Source: Sphingomonas sp. dw_22
Lineage (GTDB): Bacteria > Pseudomonadota > Alphaproteobacteria > Sphingomonadales > Sphingomonadaceae
Length of the DNA stretch: 64,000 nt
Direction: 5' to 3'
NCBI RefSeq assembly: GCF_018449795.1
Contig: NZ_JAAVVE010000006.1
Coordinates: 1-64,000 of the forward strand
Shown here: positions 16,515 to 25,172 of the stretch, piece by piece
Layout of the letters: the number at the start of each line of letters is the position of its first letter
How positions within the stretch are numbered: the stretch's first letter is position 1
The notes under the pieces: model-generated
Told to the model about the DNA's origin: nothing
Database searches by the model: none
The model's input: the letters and a program-made list of their open reading frames with translations, nothing else
Translations under genes and position numbers: made by a program

Positions 16515-17459
16515 ATGGTTAACGCTCCTTCAGACATTGCCGCCGAACGGCGCGAGCGGCCCCGGGCCGGCGCGGAGCATGCGCCGGCGCTGGGGACGGT
16601 CAACCTCAATCCGTTCGGCGAGCTGGTCACGCTGCAGCATCTGTCGGCGCGGCTGGCGAAGTCGCTCAGGGGCGTTTTCGAAGGGGTGCTCCGCCAGGAG
16701 CTGCGCTGCTGGGCCGAGCCGCTCGTCGTCCAGCGTTTCGCCGACTACAAGGCCGAGCGCGGTGATGCGCTGTCCGCCTGGCAGCCGCTGGCGATGGGCA
16801 GCGCGCGTGCGCGCGCGCAGGTCGTGATCGACGCCCGGCTGCTGCTCCAGATGCTCGATGCGTTCTTCGGCGGCGACGGCGAGGCGCCCAATCCGCTGCC
16901 GGCCGAATTTACCCCCGCCGCCGAAGCGCTGCTGGCGCGGCTGGGCACCATGCTCGCGGTGCCGATGGAATCCGCCTGGGAGCCGCTGACCCGCGTCGCC
17001 TTCCGGGCCGAGGCATCGGCCAACATCGCCGCCGCGCCCGATCTTGCGGCCGACGATCCCGTGGTGGTGACGCGGTTCGGCCTCGCCGCCGGCGAGGGCA
17101 AGCCGCAGCATGTCGACATTCTCTATCCCGTCGCGGCGCTGAAGCCGCACAGCAATTCGCTGGTCGCCAAGGTCCATGGCGACGCCCTCGACGTGGAGCC
17201 CGAATGGCGCTCCGGCCTCACCCGCGCGGTGATGGGCGTGAAGCTGCCGGTGCGCTCGGTGCTCGCCGAGCCGGTGGTGCCGCTGGGCCTGCTGCTCGAT
17301 CTCAAGGCCGGCGATGTGATCCCGATCGATTTCGGCCCCGAGGTTCCGGTGATGGTGGCCGAGCGCCGCCTCGGCACCGGCCTGGTCGGCACTGCCAACG
17401 GCCGCGCGGCCGTGCGCCTCACCCAACTCGAACCGCTTACCGAAGAGGATTTCCGATGA
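16515..17459 (+). CDS. fliM: FliM, flagellar switch protein lacking the usual N-terminal CheY-binding motif
   Basis: 314 residues. FliM forms the middle of the C ring between FliG and FliN. The CheC-like middle domain (about 40-215) and the C-terminal SpoA/FliN-like domain (about 235-310, 'VPLGLLLDLKAGDVIPIDFG') are present. The N terminus (MVNAPSDIAAERRERPRAG) does not contain the 'LSQDEIDALL'-like peptide that binds CheY-phosphate in typical FliM. It overlaps fliN by four bases. Confidence 0.92.
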   Translation: MVNAPSDIAAERRERPRAGAEHAPALGTVNLNPFGELVTLQHLSARLAKSLRGVFEGVLRQELRCWAEPLVVQRFADYKAERGDALSAWQPLAMGSARARAQVVIDARLLLQMLDAFFGGDGEAPNPLPAEFTPAAEALLARLGTMLAVPMESAWEPLTRVAFRAEASANIAAAPDLAADDPVVVTRFGLAAGEGKPQHVDILYPVAALKPHSNSLVAKVHGDALDVEPEWRSGLTRAVMGVKLPVRSVLAEPVVPLGLLLDLKAGDVIPIDFGPEVPVMVAERRLGTGLVGTANGRAAVRLTQLEPLTEEDFR

Positions 17460-17755
17460 ACGAGATGAGCGGCGGATTCCCCGTCGATACGTCCGTGACG
17501 GCCAATTTCCGGCTGCTACAGGACGTCGGCGTCAAGCTGACCGTCGAGATCGGCTCGACGCAATTGTCGCTGCGCGAGCTGCTCGCGCTGGGCGAGACCA
17601 GCGTGATCGAGCTGGATCGCGAGGCCAATGAGCTGCTCGACGTGTTCGTCAACGGCACGCTGATCGGCCGGGGCGAAGTCGTCACCGTGGGCGAGAAGTT
17701 CGGCGTGCGGATGACCGAGCTGGTCTCGCCGGAGAAGCGGGCCGCCCGGGCATGA
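17456..17755 (+). CDS. fliN: FliN, flagellar switch protein
   Basis: 99 residues, a single SpoA domain. FliN forms the base of the C ring and docks FliH/FliI. Diagnostic sequence: 'DVGVKLTVEIGSTQLSLREL', 'GETSVIELDREANELLDVFV', 'GRGEVVTVGEKFGVRMTEL'. ATG 17456 overlaps the fliM stop; upstream extension of the frame lies inside fliM. Confidence 0.95.
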   Translation: MNEMSGGFPVDTSVTANFRLLQDVGVKLTVEIGSTQLSLRELLALGETSVIELDREANELLDVFVNGTLIGRGEVVTVGEKFGVRMTELVSPEKRAARA

Positions 17756-18003
17756 TGTGGGCCTATATCCTGAAGCTGGTCATCCTGCTGCCGCTCGTCT
17801 GCGGGCTGCTGATCGGCTGCCTCTATGCCTGGCGCAAGCTGGAGGCGCGGCTGCCCAAGAACCAGGGCGAGAAGCTGGTGCAGGTGAAGGAGACGATGAT
17901 GCTCGCCCCCGGCCTGCGCCTCGCGGTGGTCGATTTCGAAGGGCGCCGGCTGCTTGTGTCGGTCAGCCGTACCGGCGTGACCCTGGTGGACAAGGCCGGC
18001 TGA
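17752..18003 (+). CDS. fliO: FliO, export gate assembly protein
   Basis: 83 residues. FliO helps assemble the FliP ring of the export gate. One membrane helix (about 5-27, 'ILKLVILLPLVCGLLIGCLY') is followed by a small SH3-like cytoplasmic domain with 'VKETMMLAPGLRLAVVDFEG' and 'RRLLVSVSRTGVTLV', typical of FliO. It overlaps fliN by four bases and fliP by one. Confidence 0.9.
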   Translation: MMWAYILKLVILLPLVCGLLIGCLYAWRKLEARLPKNQGEKLVQVKETMMLAPGLRLAVVDFEGRRLLVSVSRTGVTLVDKAG

Positions 18004-18791
18004 TGCGCATCAAGTCCGCGACGCTGTTCGTCGCCCTCCTCGCCTTGCTGGTCCTGTTCGTGGCGCCCGCCTACGCGCAAGGAGTGCCCGCCCCGGCGGC
18101 GACACCCGGCGTCGGCGATGCGGTCGATCGCGCGCTGGGCGACCTGGGCGGCGGCAACGCGCCGCTCAGCCTGTCGCTCCAGGTGCTCATCATCATGGGT
18201 CTGCTCTCGGTCCTGCCGGGCATATTGCTGATGATGACCAGCTTCACCCGGATCGTGATCGTGCTGGCGCTGCTCCGCCAGGCGCTGGGCCTCCAGCAGA
18301 CGCCGCCTAACCAGGTGCTGATCGGGCTCGCGCTGTTCCTCAGCTTCTTCGTGATGGCGCCGACGATCGCCACGATGAACACCAATGCGATCCAGCCCTA
18401 TGCCGCCGGCAAGATCGGGGCGACCGAGATGATCGCCGGATCGGGCCAGGCGCTGCACGGCTTCATGATAAAGCAGACCCGCAACCGCGACGTGAAGATG
18501 TTCGCCGACATGGCCAAGAGCGGCCCCTATGCGAACCCCGCCGACGTGCCCTTCTCGGTGTTGCTCCCCGCCTTCGTCACCAGCGAGCTCAAGACCGCAT
18601 TCCAGATCGGCTTCCTGATCTTCCTGCCCTTCATCGTCATCGATCTGGTGGTCGCGACGGTGCTGATGTCGCTCGGTATGATGATGATGTCGCCGACGAT
18701 CATATCCTTGCCCTTCAAGCTGCTGCTCTTCGTCCTGGTCGACGGATGGGCGCTGACGATGGGCTCGCTTGCCCAGAGCTTCGCGAGTTAG
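18003..18791 (+). CDS. fliP: FliP, flagellar export gate protein
   Basis: 262 residues. FliP pentamers with FliQ and FliR form the export channel. A cleavable signal (MRIKSATLFVALLALLVLFV...AYA) precedes the mature protein. Conserved sequence: 'LLMMTSFTRIVIVLALLRQA', 'LGLQQTPPNQVLIGLALFLS', 'VDGWALTMGSL'. ATG 18003 shares its first base with the fliO stop. Confidence 0.97.
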   Translation: MRIKSATLFVALLALLVLFVAPAYAQGVPAPAATPGVGDAVDRALGDLGGGNAPLSLSLQVLIIMGLLSVLPGILLMMTSFTRIVIVLALLRQALGLQQTPPNQVLIGLALFLSFFVMAPTIATMNTNAIQPYAAGKIGATEMIAGSGQALHGFMIKQTRNRDVKMFADMAKSGPYANPADVPFSVLLPAFVTSELKTAFQIGFLIFLPFIVIDLVVATVLMSLGMMMMSPTIISLPFKLLLFVLVDGWALTMGSLAQSFAS

Positions 18792-18793
18792 CC

Positions 18794-19063
18794 ATGGACG
18801 CCGATTATTTCCTCACCGTCGCGCGCGAGGCGATGTGGGTGCTGGCGCTCGCCGCCGCGCCGATCCTGATCCCCGCGCTGCTTTCGGGCCTGATCCTGGG
18901 CATGATCCAGGCGGCGACCTCGATCCAGGAGCAGACGCTCACCTTCGTTCCCAAGCTGGTCGTGGTGGCGGTGAGCCTGGTGATCTTCGGCGGCATGATC
19001 CTGGGCCTGCTCGGCGATTTCACGACGAGCATTTTTGAGCGCATTCCGGATCTGGTGCGATGA
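18794..19063 (+). CDS. fliQ: FliQ, flagellar export gate protein
   Basis: 89 residues with two membrane helices and the conserved 'GLILGMIQAATSIQEQTLTF' and 'PKLVVVAVSLVIFGGMILG'. It forms the outer, lower part of the FliPQR gate. ATG at 18794, two bases after fliP. A palindromic repeat separates it from fliR, the only sizeable gap in this operon. Confidence 0.96.
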   Translation: MDADYFLTVAREAMWVLALAAAPILIPALLSGLILGMIQAATSIQEQTLTFVPKLVVVAVSLVIFGGMILGLLGDFTTSIFERIPDLVR

Positions 19064-19078
19064 GGGATCGGGGATATC

Positions 19079-19176
19079 TTCTCCCTTCCCGCTTGCGGGA
19101 GGGGTCGGGGGAGGGCCTGTTTCCCGCCTTGTCGCACACGCCCTCCCCTAACCCCTCCCGCAAGCGGGAGGGGAAT
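19079..19176. repeat. REP-like inverted repeat between fliQ and fliR
   Basis: Two arms of about 36 bases, 19079-19115 and 19141-19176, are nearly complementary. Each contains the smaller palindrome CCCGC(T/A)TGCGGG next to GGGGAGGG/CCCTCCCC tracts, so the element could fold into one long hairpin of about 98 bases. It looks like a dispersed extragenic palindrome: the spacer is otherwise unneeded in a tightly packed operon. The RNA hairpin might attenuate fliR-flhB expression or protect upstream mRNA. Confidence 0.8.
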
Positions 19177-19181
19177 CCGGG

Positions 19182-19952
19182 ATGATGGGCTTCGGGCTCT
19201 CGATCGAGCCGCAGCTCTGGGCGCTGCTGTTCGCGATGGTGCGGATCGGCGCGGCGTTCGTCGCGGCGCCGGTGTTCAGCGCGGTCTCGGTGCCGCTGCC
19301 CGTGCGGATCGCGCTGTCGGGGGCGATCGGCGTGCTGGTGGTCAACACCGCGCATATCGTCGCGCCGCCCGAGATATTCTCGATCAACACCTTCCTCGCG
19401 GTCGCGGCCGAAGCGCTGATCGGGCTCGCGCTCGGTTTCGTGCTCCAGATCGCCTTTTCCGCGCCGATGATCGCCAGCGAAGTGATCGGCATGGGCATGG
19501 GGCTGGGCTTCGCCAACGCCGTCGATCCCAATAGCGGTCATGCGACCCCGGCGCTCGGCCAGTTCCTGTCGCTGCTGCTGACCCTGTTGTTCCTTGCGGT
19601 CGACGGGCATCTGGTGCTCGTCGATCTGGTGGTGCGCAGCTACGAAGTGATGCCGCCCGGCGCCTGGATCGCGCCGCAGCGGCTGCTGAACATCGCGATG
19701 TTCGGCGGTTATGCCTTCCTCGCCGGGCTGCTGCTCGCGCTGCCGGTCGGCTTCCTGCTGCTGTGCCTCAACGTCGTGGTCGGCATGCTCAGCCGTGCCG
19801 CGCCGGCGCTCAACCTGTTCGCGATCGGCATCCCAGCCAGCCTGGCGATGGGCATCGTCGCCATCCTGCTCGCACTGCCGGCGATGGGCGATTACATGCT
19901 CGTCATCATCCGCGAGGCGCTCGCCGCCGCGCCGGCGCTGGTGCTCGGCTGA
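19182..19952 (+). CDS. fliR: FliR, flagellar export gate protein
   Basis: 256 residues with about six membrane helices. FliR is the single-copy subunit that completes the FliPQR channel. Recognisable segments: 'MVRIGAAFVAAPVFSAVSVP', 'VIGMGMGLGFANAVDP' and the hydrophobic C-terminal half. ATG 19182 directly follows the palindromic element. Its stop overlaps the flhB start by one base. Confidence 0.95.
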   Translation: MMGFGLSIEPQLWALLFAMVRIGAAFVAAPVFSAVSVPLPVRIALSGAIGVLVVNTAHIVAPPEIFSINTFLAVAAEALIGLALGFVLQIAFSAPMIASEVIGMGMGLGFANAVDPNSGHATPALGQFLSLLLTLLFLAVDGHLVLVDLVVRSYEVMPPGAWIAPQRLLNIAMFGGYAFLAGLLLALPVGFLLLCLNVVVGMLSRAAPALNLFAIGIPASLAMGIVAILLALPAMGDYMLVIIREALAAAPALVLG

Positions 19953-21088
19953 TGGCGGAGACTTCGGGCGAAAAGAGCGAGGCCCCGACAGCCAAGCGCA
20001 AGCGCAAGGCGGTAGAGGAAGGCCAGCTCCTCAAGTCGAAGGATTTCGGCGCGGCGATCATCATCCTGGCGGGCTGCGCCTGGATGCTCTTCATGGGGCC
20101 GTCTCTGCTGCGCGCCTGCCGCGAGGTGATGACCGCGAGCTTCTCGTTCAGCCATGCCGATGTCGAGGATTTCGAGCCCTGGCGGCCGCTCGCCTCGGCG
20201 GGGTGGAAGCTGCTGCCGTCGCTCGCCGGGCTGTTCGCCTTCACGATGATCGCGACGATCGCCGGCCAGGCCGGGCTCGGCTCGCTCGGCTGGAACAACA
20301 AGCTGTTCGCGCCCAAGGCATCGCGGATCGATCCGGGCGCCGGGCTCAAGCGCATCTTCGGCCCCACCGGCTGGATCGAGCTCGGCAAGTCGCTGCTCAA
20401 GGTCGTGCTGCTCGGGGTAATGGGCGGCTGGATGCTGTGGTCGATCACGGGCAAGTCGATCGGGCTCGCCTCGGCGGACCTGAACGGCGCGGTGGGGGCG
20501 CTCGGCGGGCAATTCCTGACGCTGATGTTCGTGATGGCGGCGGGGCTGCTGCTGATCGCTGGCGTCGACCTGCCGATCCAGATCTTCCGCCATTTGAACC
20601 AGCTCCGCATGACCAAGCAGGAGGTGAAGGAGGAGCACAAGGAAAGCGAAGGCTCGCCCGAGCTGAAGGGCGCCCAGCGCCAGCGCCAGCGCGAGATATT
20701 GAAGGGCGGCTTCCGCAAGTCGGTCGCGACCGCCCATGTCGTGCTCACCAATCCGACCCATTTCGCCGTGGCGCTGCGCTATGACCAGGGGCAGGACCAG
20801 GTGCCGGTGGTGGTCGCCAGGGGACGCGGCCAGACCGCGCTGGCGATCCGCGAGCTGGCGGGCGAGTTCGCGGTGCCGATCCTCGAATATCCGAGCCTCG
20901 CCCGCGCCGTCTATTACACCAGCCGCGAGGGGCAGGAGGTGCGCGACGACCTGTATCTCGCGATCGCGACCGTCCTCGCCTTCGTGTTCGGGGTCAATGC
21001 GCGGGCCACCGGCATCCAGCCCTTGGTCAACGTGCCCGCGAGCGCGCTTTTCGACGAAAACGGCAACAAAATCGGCGCTGCCACCTAA
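19952..21088 (+). CDS. flhB: FlhB, export-gate specificity switch protein
   Basis: 378 residues. FlhB controls the change from rod/hook to filament export. The N terminus has the typical 'SGEKSEAPTAKRKRKAVEEG', four membrane helices follow, and the cytoplasmic domain contains the self-cleavage site N267-P-T-H in 'VVLTNPTHFAVALRY'. It ends with a short C-terminal tail. The fliD sigma-28 site begins in its stop codon. Confidence 0.97.
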   Translation: MAETSGEKSEAPTAKRKRKAVEEGQLLKSKDFGAAIIILAGCAWMLFMGPSLLRACREVMTASFSFSHADVEDFEPWRPLASAGWKLLPSLAGLFAFTMIATIAGQAGLGSLGWNNKLFAPKASRIDPGAGLKRIFGPTGWIELGKSLLKVVLLGVMGGWMLWSITGKSIGLASADLNGAVGALGGQFLTLMFVMAAGLLLIAGVDLPIQIFRHLNQLRMTKQEVKEEHKESEGSPELKGAQRQRQREILKGGFRKSVATAHVVLTNPTHFAVALRYDQGQDQVPVVVARGRGQTALAIRELAGEFAVPILEYPSLARAVYYTSREGQEVRDDLYLAIATVLAFVFGVNARATGIQPLVNVPASALFDENGNKIGAAT

Positions 21089-21112
21089 AGCCGCCGCGCG
21101 CGCGGCCGCTTA
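21086..21112 (+). promoter_or_regulatory. sigma-28 promoter of fliD-fliS
   Basis: TAAAGCCG (21086-21093), an 11-base spacer, GCCGCTTA (21105-21112). TAAAG and GCCG-T-A agree with the FliA consensus and the spacing is exact. The TAA of the -35 element is also the flhB stop codon. The start of transcription would be near 21119, giving a short leader that begins with the AGGGGGA ribosome-binding site of fliD. Confidence 0.65.
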
Positions 21113-21130
21113 TCGGGACAGGGGGATTCC

Positions 21131-22573
21131 ATGACGACGACCACGCCGACCACGTCCACACCGTCGATCACGACCACGCTCGGCGCGGGTTCGGGGATCG
21201 ATATCAAGGCGCTGGTCGATCAGCTCGTCACCGCCCAATATCAGAACAAGAACGACGCGCTGACGTCGAAGAACGATGCGCTCACCGCGCAGATCTCGGC
21301 GGCGTCGCAGATCAAGAGCGCGGTCACGGCGTTCGACAGCGCGTTGAAGGCGCTCATCAAGGACGGATCGCTCCAGACCCAGCCGAACAGCAGCAACACC
21401 GGCGTCGTCAAGGCGAGCGCGATCATCGGCAAGACGATCGGCCAGCTTTCGGGCACGGTGGAGGTGCGGCAGCTCGCCCAGGCCCAGGTCGCCAGCGCGG
21501 CGGCGGTGGCCGACAAGAGCGCGGCGATCGGCACCGGCAAATTGACCCTGACCTTCGGCACCACCACCGTTGCAGACGGCGCGATGACGGGCTTCACCGC
21601 CGGCAGCGGCACGCCGATCGAGATCGACGTGACCTCGGCCAATTCGAGCCTCCAGGGCATCGCCGATGCGATCAACGCGAAGAAGGCGGGCGTCACGGCT
21701 TCGATCCTGACCGATGCCGACGGCTCGCGGCTGGTGCTGAAGGGCGCGACCGGGGCCGCCCAGGCCTTCACCCTCACCGTCACCGAGGACGTCGAGGCTC
21801 CCGGCCTGTCGGCGCTCGACATCGGCGTCGGCGCCGCCGGCACGACGATCGGCACGGCTGCGCAGGACGCGATCGTCGCGGTCGACGGCGTCGCGGTGAA
21901 GCGCACCGGCAATTCGATCGACGATCTGATCCCCGGCGTGAAGCTCGATCTCGTCTCGGCCGCGCCGGGCACCAAGATCTTGCTCGGCACGGTGGCGCCC
22001 ACCGATTCGCTCAGGCAGGCCGTCGGTGATTTCGTCGATGCCTATAATCAGCTCTATTCGATGCTGAAGACCGCCACCGATCCGGTGAACGGCCCGCTCA
22101 AGGGCGATACTGCCGCCAAGGCGCTGATGCGATCGATGAGCCAGCTCACCGCGCGGGACATGAACACCGCCGCCCCGGCGGGCGAGCCGCGCACGCTCGC
22201 CGCGCTGGGCGTGCAGACCAATCGCGATGGATCGCTGACGCTCGATTCGGCCACGCTCACCAAGACGCTGGCCGGGCATCCCGCCGCGGTGGAGGCGATG
22301 TTCGCGGACGGCGCAGGCGTGTCGGCGGCGCTGGCGCAGATCGCGAGCGACGCGTCGAGCACCACCTTCGGTCTGGGCGCGAGCGAAGACCGCTATGAAA
22401 AGGCGCAGGCCCAGGTCGCCGAGGACCAGCAGGACGCGATCACCGCCGCCGAGGACACGCGCACGCGCATGACCCGCCAGTTCGCGTCGATGGACGCCAT
22501 CGTCGCCAGCTACAAATCGACCCAGACCTTCCTCCAGCAGCAGATCGACAGCTGGAACGCGAGCAGCAACTGA
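21131..22573 (+). CDS. fliD: FliD, filament cap protein
   Basis: 480 residues. FliD forms the cap under which flagellin folds and polymerises. N-terminal FliD domain: 'LGAGSGIDIKALVDQLVTAQ'. The middle has IgD-like repeats ('KRTGNSIDDLIPGVKLDLVS'), and the C-terminal FliD domain has 'GSLTLDSATLTKTLAGHPAA' and a final coiled coil. The first 17 residues are almost all Thr/Ser/Pro (MTTTTPTTSTPSITTTL), a probably flexible leader. AGGGGGA precedes the ATG. fliS starts at its last base. Confidence 0.95.
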   Translation: MTTTTPTTSTPSITTTLGAGSGIDIKALVDQLVTAQYQNKNDALTSKNDALTAQISAASQIKSAVTAFDSALKALIKDGSLQTQPNSSNTGVVKASAIIGKTIGQLSGTVEVRQLAQAQVASAAAVADKSAAIGTGKLTLTFGTTTVADGAMTGFTAGSGTPIEIDVTSANSSLQGIADAINAKKAGVTASILTDADGSRLVLKGATGAAQAFTLTVTEDVEAPGLSALDIGVGAAGTTIGTAAQDAIVAVDGVAVKRTGNSIDDLIPGVKLDLVSAAPGTKILLGTVAPTDSLRQAVGDFVDAYNQLYSMLKTATDPVNGPLKGDTAAKALMRSMSQLTARDMNTAAPAGEPRTLAALGVQTNRDGSLTLDSATLTKTLAGHPAAVEAMFADGAGVSAALAQIASDASSTTFGLGASEDRYEKAQAQVAEDQQDAITAAEDTRTRMTRQFASMDAIVASYKSTQTFLQQQIDSWNASSN

Positions 22574-22971
22574 TGGCCCGTTACGCGACGGCATTGGCCG
22601 CCGATCCTGCCTCCACCTATCGCCAGATCGACATCGCCGGGCGCACCGCCGACGCCGATCCGCACCGGCTGGTGTCGCTGCTCTATGAGGAAGGCGTGGG
22701 GGCGCTGCGCGCCGCCGCCTGGGCGGCCGAGAAGGGCAAGCCGACGGTCAAGAGCGAGCGCGTCGCGCGGGCGACGGCGGTGATGTTCGCGCTGGAAGCG
22801 GGGCTGGATTTCGCCAAGGGCGGCGAAGTCTCGAAGGCGCTCGCGGCTTTCTATCACGGGCTGCGCAATCAGGTGGTGCAGGCGAGCCTGGGCAACGACC
22901 CCAAGCCGTTCCGCGATGCGGCGGCCAGCCTGGAGGAAATCGCCGGCGCCTGGTCGAGCGTCCGCGCCTGA
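22573..22971 (+). CDS. fliS: FliS, flagellin chaperone
   Basis: 132 residues, helical. FliS binds the flagellin C terminus and prevents premature polymerisation. The family signature is 'YRQIDIAGRTADADPHRLVS' followed by 'LLYEEGVGALRAA', and the C-terminal helices with 'ALAAFYHGLRNQVVQASLGN'. It follows fliD with a one-base overlap, the standard arrangement, and ends the flagellar cluster. Confidence 0.93.
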   Translation: MARYATALAADPASTYRQIDIAGRTADADPHRLVSLLYEEGVGALRAAAWAAEKGKPTVKSERVARATAVMFALEAGLDFAKGGEVSKALAAFYHGLRNQVVQASLGNDPKPFRDAAASLEEIAGAWSSVRA

Positions 22972-23009
22972 TCTGGCGGCGGGCGGCGCTTTCGGCTAGC
23001 GCTTCTCCC

Positions 23010-23546
23010 ATGCGCACACCCCATATCGTCGCCCTGGGCGGAACGCTCCGGGCCGAATCGACCACCGGCAGGCTGCTCGCCGCCGCTCTCTCCATGGCCG
23101 AGGCGCGCGGCGCCCGCACCACGTTGCTGACCGGCGAAGCCATCGCCTTCCCGCATTACGAGCCCGGCAATGCCGAGGGGAATCCCGCGATCGCCCGCTA
23201 TCTGGAGGCGCTGCGCAGCGCCGATGCGGTGATCGTCGGCTCGCCCGGCTATCACGGCACGCTTTCGGGGCTGGTCAAGACCGCGCTGGACTATGTCGAG
23301 CTGCTGCGCGGCGACGAGCGGGTCTATTTCGACGGGCTCCCGGTCGGTCTGATCGCGACCGCGGCGGGATGGCAGGCGGCGGTTTCCACGCTCCAGGCGC
23401 TGCGCACGATCACCCACGCGCTGCGCGGCTGGCCGACCCCGATGGGTCTCGCGATCAATACCGCCGAGCCCGGCGACGCCGTCACGGCTTGCGATGCGGC
23501 GATGAAGGTCATGATCGACCAGATCTTCGATTTCCTCGGCGACTAA
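23010..23546 (+). CDS. NAD(P)H-dependent FMN reductase-like flavoprotein
   Basis: 178 residues with a flavodoxin-like fold. The FMN phosphate loop is 'GGTLRAESTTGRL' at the N terminus, and 'IVGSPGYHGTLSGLVKTALD' is the characteristic flavin-binding segment of the NADPH-dependent FMN reductase family (SsuE/azoreductase type). Its substrate cannot be told. It follows fliS by 38 bases but has no apparent motility role. Confidence 0.85.
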   Translation: MRTPHIVALGGTLRAESTTGRLLAAALSMAEARGARTTLLTGEAIAFPHYEPGNAEGNPAIARYLEALRSADAVIVGSPGYHGTLSGLVKTALDYVELLRGDERVYFDGLPVGLIATAAGWQAAVSTLQALRTITHALRGWPTPMGLAINTAEPGDAVTACDAAMKVMIDQIFDFLGD

Positions 23547-23627
23547 CAAGCGGTTTCCGCCGCCTTTACCCTTTGCTCAGGGCTTGGGCCTTATGCCTGT
23601 CTCCAGGGCGCGAGGGACAAGAGGGCA

Positions 23628-24215
23628 ATGGAGCAAAGTGCAGGTCGGGAGAGGATGGCCACGCGCCGCCGGCCCGTGCCCGTGATCCTGGCGGTCGACG
23701 ATTGCCGTTCCAGCCTGAACGCACTTGCGCATCGCCTGGGCCATCTCGGCCATCTCGTGGTGCTCAGCGATCGCGGCGCCGAGGCGCTTGACCTGATCGC
23801 GGCGCGCGGCTTCGATCTGGTGCTGCTCGATACGCGCCTGCCCGACATGTCCGGCATGGAGGTGCTGGGCGAGATCCGCGGATCTCGCCATACGGCCGAT
23901 CTGCCCGTCATCATGCTCGCCGATGGCGAGGACGGCAGCGGCACGGCGGCACTGGCCGCAGGGGCGGACGATTATTGCGTCAAGCCGTTCGATTTCGAGA
24001 TCATCTTCGCCCGTGTCGAGCGCACGCTTGCCCGTGCCGCGCGGCTGGAGGAGCTCAAGCGCTCCAACCTCGCGCTGGATGCGCGCATCGCCGCGCGGGC
24101 GATCGAGCTGGGCGAGGTCCGCGGCGAGCTTGCCGCGACGCGTGCCGATCGCAGCCGGCTCGCCGCGTCGATCCAGGCGCTGCATGTGCAGATCGGCCAA
24201 AGCCAGGCCGCCTGA
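23628..24215 (+). CDS. Response-regulator receiver protein with C-terminal coiled coil
   Basis: 195 residues. Residues about 18-135 are a receiver domain: acidic pocket 'AVDD', phospho-acceptor D68 in 'LVLLDTRLPDMSG', and the conserved Lys119 in 'DDYCVKPFD'. The last 60 residues are Arg/Glu/Ala-rich and look like a coiled coil; no DNA-binding or enzymatic output domain is visible. An alternative start is ATG 23655. No kinase is adjacent. It could be a CheY- or DivK-like signalling protein, but that is inference. Confidence 0.8.
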   Translation: MEQSAGRERMATRRRPVPVILAVDDCRSSLNALAHRLGHLGHLVVLSDRGAEALDLIAARGFDLVLLDTRLPDMSGMEVLGEIRGSRHTADLPVIMLADGEDGSGTAALAAGADDYCVKPFDFEIIFARVERTLARAARLEELKRSNLALDARIAARAIELGEVRGELAATRADRSRLAASIQALHVQIGQSQAA

Positions 24216-24218
24216 TCG

Positions 24219-25172
24219 CTATCGCTCGAACCAGTGGCGGCGGATGAAATAGGCCGCGATCGCGACTGCCGTCACCACGCACACCGCCACCACGCCCCAG
24301 AACGCCCAGGGCTCGTGCGCATAGGGGATGCCCGCCACGTTCATCCCCAGCAGCCCGGTGAGGAAGGTCAGCGGCAGGAACACCATCGCCACCACCGATA
24401 TGACCAGCGAGCGCTGGTCGATCTGTTCGGCGCGCAGGTCGGTCAGCGTCTCATGGGTCAGCGCGGCGCGCTCGCGGATGCTCTCCAGCTCTTCGGCCAT
24501 ACGCGCGGCGCGATCGGCGGCGGCGTTCAGGTGCAGCCGGTCGTCGTCGCGCAGCCATTCGCCCGGGAAGGCCGCGAGCTTTTCGAGCGCGGTGCGCTGG
24601 GGGACGAGGAAGCGGCGATAGCCGATCGCCTGGACGCGGATGCGATTGACCAGCCGGCGCAGCTCGAAGGCGCGGTGCGTGGCGATCTGCTCCTCGCAAT
24701 CGTCGAGCGAATCGCCCAGTTCGGCCACCTGCGGATCGAGCTCCTCGGTGATGGCGAGCGCGAGCGCGGCGATCAGGTCGCCGGGATCGAGGATCTTGCC
24801 GTCCTGGACCTGGGTGCGTACGTCCTCCAGCGCGTTGAGGGGCTTCCTGGTCACGGAAAAGACGCAGCCGCCATGGGCATATAGCCGGATCGACGCGAGC
24901 GGATCCGACATCGCCAGCGCCTCCGAAGAGAGGCCGCGCAAATTGATGACCGCGCCTTCGCCCACGGCGTCGCAGCGCGGCCGCGTCTCGGCGGCGGTCA
25001 GCGCTTCGAGGATATAGGGCGAAAGCCCCGCCTCGCTGCCCAGCCATGCCTTGGCGCGCTCGTCATTGGTGGTGAGGTGGACCCAGGTGAGGCCGGCGCG
25101 AATGTCCAGCGCCTGCTTGAGCGGCGGGGATTCGACCTTTCCGTCATGGACGACATAGGCGAAGCCGCTCAC
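24219..25172 (-). CDS. ZntB/CorA-family metal ion transporter
   Basis: 317 residues. It has the large N-terminal cytoplasmic domain of CorA-type channels and two C-terminal membrane helices joined by the signature Gly-Met-Asn in 'LTGLLGMNVAGIPY'. The overall length and the 'RSLVISVVAMVFLPLTFLTG' first helix fit the ZntB zinc transporter branch. It lies on the minus strand, overlapping the siroheme synthase stop by four bases, so it is probably the last gene of the argH-lptM-lysA-cysG-like minus-strand operon. Confidence 0.88.
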   Translation of the reverse strand: MSGFAYVVHDGKVESPPLKQALDIRAGLTWVHLTTNDERAKAWLGSEAGLSPYILEALTAAETRPRCDAVGEGAVINLRGLSSEALAMSDPLASIRLYAHGGCVFSVTRKPLNALEDVRTQVQDGKILDPGDLIAALALAITEELDPQVAELGDSLDDCEEQIATHRAFELRRLVNRIRVQAIGYRRFLVPQRTALEKLAAFPGEWLRDDDRLHLNAAADRAARMAEELESIRERAALTHETLTDLRAEQIDQRSLVISVVAMVFLPLTFLTGLLGMNVAGIPYAHEPWAFWGVVAVCVVTAVAIAAYFIRRHWFER

